Below, in pieces: positions 25,245 to 32,283 of a stretch of 64,000 bases of DNA (position 1 is the first letter of the stretch; each line of letters starts with the position of its first letter). Location of the stretch: NCBI GenBank assembly GCA_016927855.1, contig JAFGLV010000049.1, positions 1-64,000 on the forward strand. Direction: 5' to 3'. The notes beneath the pieces are model-generated. The model was given only the letters and a program-made list of their open reading frames with translations. It was not told the DNA's origin and did no database searches. The DNA is from Sedimentisphaerales bacterium. Lineage in GTDB: Bacteria; Planctomycetota; Phycisphaerae; Sedimentisphaerales; Anaerobacaceae. A program made the position numbers and the translations under genes.

Positions 25245-26591
25245 ATGACAGCGAAAAGCATCTCAGCCAAAAGTCTGTGCGCCGCGAGGGCAGCGCATTT
25301 GCTGGCGGTTGCGGTCGGCTTGGGGCTGGCGTTCTGCGCCGGCGCGTTCGGCGCCGAGCCCAATGCGACCGCCGAAGAAACAAGGCTCGCGCTGTTGCTG
25401 GACGAGGAAGTCCGCTTGGCCGAGCAACTGGCCAAGGCATTTCCCCAGAGCGAAGAGCCACTGGTGATCCTGAGCCGGGTGTATGTACGACGCGGTGACA
25501 CGGACAAGGCCATCGAGTACTGGGAGAAAGCGGTGCAGATGAATCCGCGCCGGGTAGATGTATACGACCAGATGGCCAAGGTCGCGGTGCAGATGGACGA
25601 GTACGAGAAGGCCATCGAGTTGTGGAGCCGAGTCCTCCAGGTCGATCCGAACTGGCAGGGGACCCGTAACCAGATGGCCGATGCCTATATGAATCTGGGC
25701 CAGTACGAGCGCGCGATCGAAACCCTCCGTGAGGAAATCGAACGCTCCGGAGGCGATGCCGAAAGCCACTTCCGGCTCGGACAAGTCTGCCAGCACCAGC
25801 AGAAGTACGAAGAGGCCAAGGCCCATTACGAGCGCGCCGTCGGCCTGCAGAGCGACCACAGGGACGCTTGCTACGGCCTGTACATGGTGTGCGCTCGTCT
25901 CAGACTAACCGAGGAAGCGAAGCGGTATCTGACGCGTTTCCAGGAATTGAAAGAAGAGGACAAAGACGCGTTGAAGCGGTACGACGAGACCTTGCCCAGC
26001 GACCTGGACTGCGCTTACCAGAGCCTGGCGAAGCTGTGTTTCGACACGCACATGCTCCATGTCTACACGGGACAGACGCCAGTGACGGCCGACGTGCTGC
26101 GCGCGGTTGGGGCGTTGGGCAGCGATAGTCCCGTCTATCTCAAGCGTCTGGCGGAGCTGTACGCGTCGATCCAGCGCGTTCCGGAGGCTCTGACCCTGTA
26201 CCGCCGGGTCGCGCAATTGGATCCAAACGACAGGCAGGGTCAGTTGAACGTGGGTCTGTTGTCGGTCCAGATGGGTCTGCTGGGAGACGCCCAGAAGGCA
26301 TTTCAGCGGCTCATCGCCTTGGATCCCAACGAATACGTCGGCTACCAGGAACTGGCCCGCCTGTACCTGAGGGCCAAGATGAATCTGCCGGAGGCCAGAC
26401 GGCTGGCCCAGAAAGCGGTCGATCTGGAGGGCAGCGCGAGCGCGTACTACGACCTGGGCCTGGCATGTTATGCCAACGGCGACGCGACCGGGGGGCTGGC
26501 AGCGCTGAAGCGTGCGGCCGAGCTGGAACCTGAGAATTCCACGTACATCGACGCGTATCAGCTCTTCCAGAAAAGGAGCCGGGCACAGTGA
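25245..26591 (+). CDS. Secreted TPR-repeat protein (448 aa)
   Basis: The signal peptide ends near AGAFGAEP. At least eight TPR-like units follow from about residue 70 to the end (VYVRRGDTDKAIEYWEKAVQMNP, cut short here as two-helix units; similar units recur every 34 residues). TPR proteins scaffold protein complexes, and this one probably sits in the periplasm with its FG-GAP neighbours. A GTG start at 25212 is possible; ATG 25245 is preferred because it begins a compact signal peptide. Its stop overlaps the GTG start of 26588 by GTGA, so the two are coupled. Confidence 0.88.
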   Translation: MTAKSISAKSLCAARAAHLLAVAVGLGLAFCAGAFGAEPNATAEETRLALLLDEEVRLAEQLAKAFPQSEEPLVILSRVYVRRGDTDKAIEYWEKAVQMNPRRVDVYDQMAKVAVQMDEYEKAIELWSRVLQVDPNWQGTRNQMADAYMNLGQYERAIETLREEIERSGGDAESHFRLGQVCQHQQKYEEAKAHYERAVGLQSDHRDACYGLYMVCARLRLTEEAKRYLTRFQELKEEDKDALKRYDETLPSDLDCAYQSLAKLCFDTHMLHVYTGQTPVTADVLRAVGALGSDSPVYLKRLAELYASIQRVPEALTLYRRVAQLDPNDRQGQLNVGLLSVQMGLLGDAQKAFQRLIALDPNEYVGYQELARLYLRAKMNLPEARRLAQKAVDLEGSASAYYDLGLACYANGDATGGLAALKRAAELEPENSTYIDAYQLFQKRSRAQ

Positions 26592-28264
26592 CCCGTCGTT
26601 CTGGTATCTCCGCGACCGCGATTGTTCTGATCGGCCTGTGCAGCGCATTCGCCGCCGAGCGCAAGAGCACCATTCTGCTCACGGACGTGACGAGCCGGAC
26701 CGGGATCACCTTCGTACACACGGACGGCTCCAGCGGGAGCCACTACATCGTGGAGAACGTCGCCTCCGGCTTGGCGCTTTTCGATTACGACAACGATGGT
26801 GACATCGACATCTACTTCCTCAACGGTGGCGCCTTGAAGGGCACTCACTATGAAACACCGCCGCGCAATGCGATGTACCGCAACGAGGGTCACTGGAGGT
26901 TTACCGACGTGACCGAGCCGAGCGGCTTGGGCGACCTCGGCCATGCTTTGGCCGTGGCGGTCGGAGATTACGATAACGACGGCGACCAGGACGTCTACGT
27001 CACCAATTTCGGGCCGAACGTGCTTTTCCGCAACAACGGCGACGGGACGTTTACCGACGTCACTGGAGAGGCCGGCGTGGGCGACGGCGATAAGGTCGGC
27101 GCCGGCGCTAATTTCCTGGATGCCGACGGCGACGGTGACCTCGACTTGTTCTCTTCGAGCTACATTGCTTTCACCTACGAGAACCACGTGGAACGGACCA
27201 TCGGTGGGCATCCCGTTTACGTCGGCCCCCGGGCTTACGAGCCCACACGGGACACATTGTTTCGCAACGAAGGAAACGGCACTTTCACGGATATCAGCAA
27301 CGAATCGGGCATCGCCAGCAGCCGCGGCGCCGGGATGGGGACCGTTTGCATCGACTTTGATGACGACGGCGATACCGACATCTACGTGGGCAACGACGTG
27401 ATGCAGAACTTCCTTTGGCAGAACGACGGGACCGGCAAATTCGAGGAGATTGGGCTTCTGGCCGGCGTGGCTTGCGATATGAACGGCAGGGACATGGGTA
27501 CCATGGGCACCGGGTGCGGCGACTACAACAACGACGGCCTGCTGGATCTCTATGCGACGGCTTACCAGGACCAGTTGCCCTCCCTCTATCGCAACTGCGG
27601 CGATGGTTTGTTCGAGGACGTGAGCCTCATCACCGGCGCCGGCGCCGGTGCTAACCGTACGGTGACGTGGGGCAACGATTTCGTCGATTTCGACTACGAT
27701 GGCGACCGAGACCTCTTCGTCGCCCTGGGCCACCTCCAGGACAACATCGAGCTGTGGGACAGGCGCAGCACCTATCATGCGACGAACGAGCTCTACATGA
27801 ACACCGGCGACGGCAAGTTCGTCAGTGTTTCGGATTCGAGCGGTGACGGCCTGAAGGTCAAGCTCAGCAGCCGCGGTGCCGGCTTCGACGATCTGGACGG
27901 TGACGGTGACGTGGACGTGGTGGTCCTCAACTCGCGGCGCGAGCCGACGCTCATGCGCAACGACTCGCCCAATCTGGGGCACTGGTTGCAGGTCAAGCTG
28001 CGCGGGACCAAGACCAATCGCGACGGCGTCGGGGCGCGCGTCAAGGTCTTCGCAGGCGACCTGACCCTGGTCGACGAGGTACACAGCGGCGAAGCCTACC
28101 AAAGCCACTACGGCACGCGGCTCTACTTCGGCTTGGGTCGGCGCGAGAAGATCGACCGCGTCGAGGTGCGCTGGATCGGCGGAGCCGTGGAGGTCTTCAA
28201 AGACATCAAGATCGACAGTTTCGTGACTCTAGTCGAAGGGCAGTCTGAAGCGAGCGGTTCGTAA
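26588..28264 (+). CDS. CRTAC1-type FG-GAP/UnbV protein (558 aa)
   Basis: Signal peptide (first ~22 residues, ending SAFA), then about seven FG-GAP/VCBS calcium-binding repeats (DYDNDGDIDI, DYDNDGDQDV, DADGDGDLDL, DFDDDGDTDI, DYNNDGLLDL, DFDYDGDRDL, DLDGDGDVDV) and a C-terminal ASPIC/UnbV domain (GARVKVFAGDLTLVDEV, YFGLGRREKIDRVEVRW). The start is GTG overlapping the TPR gene stop. It is a secreted calcium-dependent beta-propeller, with binding or adhesion likely. A homologue sits at 35145-36785 in the cytochrome cluster. The last 36 bases overlap the convergent gene at 28229. Confidence 0.93.
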   Translation: MTRRSGISATAIVLIGLCSAFAAERKSTILLTDVTSRTGITFVHTDGSSGSHYIVENVASGLALFDYDNDGDIDIYFLNGGALKGTHYETPPRNAMYRNEGHWRFTDVTEPSGLGDLGHALAVAVGDYDNDGDQDVYVTNFGPNVLFRNNGDGTFTDVTGEAGVGDGDKVGAGANFLDADGDGDLDLFSSSYIAFTYENHVERTIGGHPVYVGPRAYEPTRDTLFRNEGNGTFTDISNESGIASSRGAGMGTVCIDFDDDGDTDIYVGNDVMQNFLWQNDGTGKFEEIGLLAGVACDMNGRDMGTMGTGCGDYNNDGLLDLYATAYQDQLPSLYRNCGDGLFEDVSLITGAGAGANRTVTWGNDFVDFDYDGDRDLFVALGHLQDNIELWDRRSTYHATNELYMNTGDGKFVSVSDSSGDGLKVKLSSRGAGFDDLDGDGDVDVVVLNSRREPTLMRNDSPNLGHWLQVKLRGTKTNRDGVGARVKVFAGDLTLVDEVHSGEAYQSHYGTRLYFGLGRREKIDRVEVRWIGGAVEVFKDIKIDSFVTLVEGQSEASGS

Positions 28265-29527
28265 CGTGCGCGCAGGGGCGAACGATCGTTTGCCCTCATC
28301 CGACGATTGAGGAGCCGGCCTCTCACCGCGCGAGGGCGAACGATTATTCGCCCCTACCAGCGGACACATGCGTCCTTCCACTATCGTGCCAAGGCTAACG
28401 GGTCTGGAATTGGCGCCGGCATCGTCCCAGCGGATTTCACCGCTGGCGCCCTGCCAAGGCGACAGCTCCCTGAGCGCATCCCGTATCCGCGTTCGGTCCA
28501 AGCCGCCTTTGCGGATAGCAGCGATGGTCATCGTCACGGCGTCGTAGGTGTGCGCCGCGAGGTAGTCGGGCTGCCGGCCGAACCGCTCGGTGAAATCCTG
28601 CTCGAACTTGCGCGTCGCGTCCGAAGTGACGCAGAGATATGGGAACACCACTCCGTCGGCGGCCTGACCGGCTGGCTCGACGAACGCGCGACGTCCCATC
28701 CAAGGACCGCCGAAGACAACGCCGTCGCAACCTGCGGCGCGCAGCTCGCGCAACATGCGAGCGCTGTCACGCGCATCGGCGATGAGAACAACGGCCTTCG
28801 GATCGATACTCAGGAGCTTGGCGAGCGCGTCGGGGACGAGCGCCTGTCCCGGCTTCAATTCGAAGTGGTACGCCGGAGCGAGCCCTTGTTCCTTGAGGAC
28901 CTTCAGCAGTTCGACCACGAACAGATGCGAGTCGTGATCTACCGTTGAGACCATCGCGAAAGGTCTGCCTTCGGCGCGCGACGCAATCGCCGGAGCGAGG
29001 GCAGCGGCCTGGACATCATCCTGTGGGATGCACGAGAACATCCAGGCGACGCTGGCCTGGTTGACGGACTTATCCGTCGCGGCCGGGTTGACCAGCGCCA
29101 GACGTGCCTTCGCGATCACCTGCTCGGCCAGATGGGTGGACGGACCATCGATCCCGCCGACGATGGCCCAGGCCTTGTGCGTGTACGCCATGCGCGCCAC
29201 GTCGCTGACGCCTGTGCCCCAGGGGTTTTCCGACCAGCCCGCGATCAGGTGGAAGGGTGCTCCCCTATACCCTCCCGCTGCGTTGGCCTGCTCGATCGCC
29301 AGCGAAGCGGCGCACCACATGTCGCCGGCCTGCGGATGAGAGGCGGAGGCAGGTCCGAAGTAGCCGATGAGGACTTCTCCGGCATTCGGATCGGCGGGCG
29401 TAGCTGCTTGTAGTGTGCCCGTAGGAGCCTGCCCTGAGCTTGTCGAAGGGGCATAGGAACAACGCCTCACGGCGTCACTACCGACGACGGCCAGGGCAAC
29501 GAGAAGTAAGACGCGGATACGGCCCAT
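28229..29527 (-). CDS. Periplasmic binding protein, branched-chain amino-acid type (432 aa)
   Basis: Type I periplasmic-binding fold (Peripla_BP_6): VLIGYFGPASASHPQAGDMW, AAGGYRGAPFHLI, WAIVGGIDGPSTHLAEQVI and the C-terminal lobe YDAVTMTIAAIRKGGLDRTRIRDAL. ATG 29527 begins a membrane/signal stretch (MGRIRVLLLVALAVVG), 11 nt after the stop of the paralogue 29539-31020. No transporter permease or ATPase genes accompany it, so it may act as a sensor. Two oddities: the linker after the signal (STSSGQA) is translated from a palindromic repeat, and the last ~40 residues come from another repeat pair plus antisense sequence of the convergent gene, as if the original stop was lost. Confidence 0.87.
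   Translation of the reverse strand: MGRIRVLLLVALAVVGSDAVRRCSYAPSTSSGQAPTGTLQAATPADPNAGEVLIGYFGPASASHPQAGDMWCAASLAIEQANAAGGYRGAPFHLIAGWSENPWGTGVSDVARMAYTHKAWAIVGGIDGPSTHLAEQVIAKARLALVNPAATDKSVNQASVAWMFSCIPQDDVQAAALAPAIASRAEGRPFAMVSTVDHDSHLFVVELLKVLKEQGLAPAYHFELKPGQALVPDALAKLLSIDPKAVVLIADARDSARMLRELRAAGCDGVVFGGPWMGRRAFVEPAGQAADGVVFPYLCVTSDATRKFEQDFTERFGRQPDYLAAHTYDAVTMTIAAIRKGGLDRTRIRDALRELSPWQGASGEIRWDDAGANSRPVSLGTIVEGRMCPLVGANNRSPSRGERPAPQSSDEGKRSFAPARTLRTARFRLPFD
28274..28355. repeat. Inverted pair of 23-bp GGGGCGAA...CGCCC palindromes
   Basis: AGGGGCGAACGATCG... at 28274-28296 and its inverted copy at 28333-28355 agree in 20 of 23 positions and are 36 bp apart. A third, weaker copy is at 54193-54215. 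The pair can form a hairpin between the convergent genes but lies inside the 3' part of the 28229-29527 reading frame. Confidence 0.6.
29432..29450. repeat. CCCTGAGCTTGTCGAAGGG palindromic repeat within a CDS
   Basis: A 19-bp imperfect palindrome of a form seen dispersed in many bacterial genomes. It is in frame in the binding-protein gene and encodes the linker STSSGQA just after the signal peptide. Confidence 0.55.
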
Positions 29528-29538
29528 CGCGGCCTGCT

Positions 29539-31020
29539 CTACTGCCTGGAGACCTGAGCCATGGCGGCCTCCGTTCGGTCGCGCAAGGGGGTATACTCGC
29601 GTGGTACACCCAGATCCTGGCGCGAATAGTACTGCCACCGGTCGCCCTCGCGCCTGGCCAGGTACACCTCTCCGACGTCGTCCAATGCAGCACTCAAGGC
29701 GATGTCACCCGTGACGCCCTCCCAGGGCTGGGCGCGGTGGGCCAGGACATCGCGAATCTTGGCGCGGTTGAGCCCGGCCACCTGAATCGCCCAGAGGATC
29801 ATATCCATGCCGTCATAGGCGTGGGCGGCGTAGGTCTCGGGTTCCTCGCCGAACCGCTCGCGAAACCTCTCGCGAAACGCGAGGTACTTCTCGTCGGTGT
29901 GGGTCGGGTTCCAGGGGGACGTGCAGATGACGCCGTCGGCATTCGGCCCGGCCAGTGTGACGAACTCGTCCAAAAGACAACGGTCGCAGGCGAAATAGGG
30001 CTGCTCCATCCCCATCTGCCGCATCTGGTTGAGGATCAGGGCGCCCTCGCGCGCGTCGCCCCAGTGGACGATCGCCTGGACGTCGACTTCTTTGAGCCGC
30101 TCCAATTGGAGCGAGAAGTCGTCGAGGCCGAGTTGGTAAGCCATCTCCAGAATGATCGGGTGTCCCAACCGCCGGCTGCCGTCGACAATTTCGCGTACGC
30201 CGAAGCGGCCATAGCGATTGCTCGAGCGGATAATGCCGACCCTGTCGAGTCCGAGCTTGCGATAGAGATAATCAACCAGCAAATAGCCTTGTTGCCGATC
30301 ATCGCTGATGCAGCGGAAGACCCATGGGATGTTGGTCTCGATGAAGGTTGGATCGGTATCGCCGGAGTTCATCATGGTGATCTCGGCCTTCAGCGCCACG
30401 CGGATAGCGATGTGGCTGTTGGCGCCGTCGATGGTGCCGAGGATCGCCCAGACGTGGTCTTTGTAGGCCATTTTGACGATCTCGTTCCCAGAAGCGCCCC
30501 AGAGCCCGTTGTCGTTGCTGACGACCAGTTCGAAGGGAATACTCCGCCTGAGATAGCCGCCGGACGCATTCGCTTCTTCAATCGCCAGTCTCGCGCCCTG
30601 GAGCATCTTGATGCCTAGCGGTTCCTCGTGGCTCTTGCCGCCGGTGGCCACCGAGACGGTGGACATGATCGGGCCGATAAAGCCGACCTTGACGGTGTCC
30701 ACGTGCTCGGGCTCCGGGATGGCCCGGCCGGGACCGGTGTACTCCATCTGCACCAGGAAGTGCTCCTTGTAGGGCTCGACGTGACGGAACGGCCGCACGT
30801 CCTCGGTCGTCTCCGCGTAGTCCTCGTCTTCTTGCAGCGCCAGGTCCGGGACCTCGTAGGCGCTGACGGAGTTGATCTTGGCGACCACCTCGGCGGTGTG
30901 AGCGTCTACCTGGACGGGGTCCTCCGTGACGACGGGTTGAGCTTGCCTCTCTTGAGGCTTGTGGCACGACGGCAGACAGACCGCCAGCGCCACGCATGAC
31001 AGAACAACCAGACGTTTCAT
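29539..31020 (-). CDS. Lipoprotein binding protein, branched-chain amino-acid type (493 aa)
   Basis: Lipoprotein signal with lipobox LPSC (Cys19). An acidic linker (about 20-105) precedes the Peripla_BP_6 fold: VKVGFIGPIMSTVSVATGG, GARLAIEEANASGGYLRR, WAILGTIDGANSHIAIRVAL, RVGIIRSSNRYGRFG and YAAHAYDGMDMILWAIQ. It is a clear paralogue of the next gene (shared order, GTIDG/GGIDG, DRTRIRDAL/NRAKIRDVL). The strong ribosome site GAGGAGG is 6 nt before ATG. The pair has no permease or ATPase partners. In this cluster it may deliver or sense a small organic acid or amino acid for the cytochrome proteins; that is inference. Confidence 0.9.
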   Translation of the reverse strand: MKRLVVLSCVALAVCLPSCHKPQERQAQPVVTEDPVQVDAHTAEVVAKINSVSAYEVPDLALQEDEDYAETTEDVRPFRHVEPYKEHFLVQMEYTGPGRAIPEPEHVDTVKVGFIGPIMSTVSVATGGKSHEEPLGIKMLQGARLAIEEANASGGYLRRSIPFELVVSNDNGLWGASGNEIVKMAYKDHVWAILGTIDGANSHIAIRVALKAEITMMNSGDTDPTFIETNIPWVFRCISDDRQQGYLLVDYLYRKLGLDRVGIIRSSNRYGRFGVREIVDGSRRLGHPIILEMAYQLGLDDFSLQLERLKEVDVQAIVHWGDAREGALILNQMRQMGMEQPYFACDRCLLDEFVTLAGPNADGVICTSPWNPTHTDEKYLAFRERFRERFGEEPETYAAHAYDGMDMILWAIQVAGLNRAKIRDVLAHRAQPWEGVTGDIALSAALDDVGEVYLARREGDRWQYYSRQDLGVPREYTPLRDRTEAAMAQVSRQ

Positions 31021-31047
31021 AGCGAACCTCCTCGCCTTTCCAGCATG

Positions 31048-31069
31048 TAGGACGGACGTTAGCCCATGC
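31048..31069 (+). repeat. TAGGxxGGAxxTTAGCCCATGC repeat, copy 2
   Basis: 18 of 22 bases match 21619-21640. It lies in the 72-bp gap between the propeller gene and the binding-protein gene. Confidence 0.5.
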
Positions 31070-31092
31070 CGAAAAGGCTTTCATTTTCCCGT

Positions 31093-32256
31093 TCAATTGG
31101 CCTGGCGCGCATCGACGAGATTGCGTGCCGACGGCGTGTGTACAGGTCTGTCTTTCAGGCCGGGATAGTAGCCGGTCCCCTTGGCGTGGCCCAGCCCCTT
31201 CGACGTTCCCACCCACACGTCGTTGCCGTCAAACTCCACCCAGAGGGCATAGTTGTGCGGAATCCCCTGCGGACTACGGACCTTCTCCAAGACGTCCTTG
31301 TTGCGGCTCACCACGGCAATCCCCTCGTGGGTGTTCGGGTCCATCGTATATGTCACCCAGGTATCGCTGGCAAAGTCCGTCACGACACCAATGCCCTTGT
31401 CCGTGGCAAACCACGCTTCATTCGCGTTTCGGCCTTTGACGGCGTTGCCGAAATCGCTGGGCAGTCCCGTCTCACGCTCGTAATAGCCGCGCCAATGCCG
31501 CCCATCGTACCGGCACATGCCAAAATACGAGCTGACCCACAGGATGTTATCCACGTAGCTGACACCCGTCGTAATGACATGGACCACTCCGTCATCCCGG
31601 TAGAGGTCGATCTCCATCTCGCCGTCTGGGTCCAGATAGTCTTTCCACTTTTCCGTGGCCACGTCAAACTCCAGGACGCCACTGCCCCAGATCCCCAGAT
31701 AGACCTTGCCGTTATTATAGCAGACGCCGTAGTTCCAAATCTCCTCCATCGGCGCATTCTTCTCTGTGTAGATCGTCCATTCGCCGGTAACGGTGTTGTA
31801 GCGACTCGCACCGGCGGTGGTAGCCGCCCAGACGTTGTCGTTCTCGACGGTGACGCCATAAACGACATCGTTGACCAGGCCGCTGTTGAGCTGGTGCCAG
31901 TGATCGAAGCGGCCGCCGCTGAACCGCGCCAGGCCGCCTCCGAACAGCCCGATCCAGACCTCTCCCGTCTTCGGATTGACATCTATGGACGACACGACCT
32001 GCCAGGGCAGTCCGTCCTTTTCCTGCCAGCTCCAGACCTCACCGGTCGGTTTGTCGATGCGAGCCAGCCCATTCTCCGTGCCGACCCAGACGCGCGGCCC
32101 GTCCACCTTCACGCAGAAGACGTGATCGTTTGGCAGTCCGTCCTTGACGGTGAAGTGCTCCCAATCGGTGTAGACGTAGGGCAGCTTGGCGGTTGCAACG
32201 CTGGTGCTGAACGCGATGCACACCAGACACACGCGGCGACTGTTCATCCGGCTCAT
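31093..32256 (-). CDS. Secreted reg_prop beta-propeller protein (387 aa)
   Basis: The N-terminal signal ends near SVATA. About seven propeller blades of the two-component-regulator propeller type follow, each with the W.GT..GL.R pattern: VWVGTENGLARID, VWIGLFGGGLARF, VWAATTAGASRY, VYLGIWGSGVLEF, LWVSSYFGMCRY, AWFATDKGIGVV and VWVGTSKGLG. In other proteins such blades form the ligand-sensing part of hybrid sensor kinases; here there is no kinase, so it is a free periplasmic binding or sensor protein. I preferred ATG 32256 (GAGGG 5 nt upstream) to 32268. It lies 27 nt after the decahaem gene in the same operon. Confidence 0.88.
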   Translation of the reverse strand: MSRMNSRRVCLVCIAFSTSVATAKLPYVYTDWEHFTVKDGLPNDHVFCVKVDGPRVWVGTENGLARIDKPTGEVWSWQEKDGLPWQVVSSIDVNPKTGEVWIGLFGGGLARFSGGRFDHWHQLNSGLVNDVVYGVTVENDNVWAATTAGASRYNTVTGEWTIYTEKNAPMEEIWNYGVCYNNGKVYLGIWGSGVLEFDVATEKWKDYLDPDGEMEIDLYRDDGVVHVITTGVSYVDNILWVSSYFGMCRYDGRHWRGYYERETGLPSDFGNAVKGRNANEAWFATDKGIGVVTDFASDTWVTYTMDPNTHEGIAVVSRNKDVLEKVRSPQGIPHNYALWVEFDGNDVWVGTSKGLGHAKGTGYYPGLKDRPVHTPSARNLVDARQAN

Positions 32257-32283
32257 AGACACCCTCATTCGTAACGGATTTTC

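Noticed and set aside
26558-28108. Minus-strand 516-aa frame opposite the CRTAC1 gene
   Set aside because: Same antisense effect: the plus strand has a signal peptide, FG-GAP repeats and an UnbV domain.
28274-28355. CRISPR-like array from the paired 23-bp repeats
   Set aside because: There are only two copies, in inverted orientation, with no regular spacers and no cas genes.
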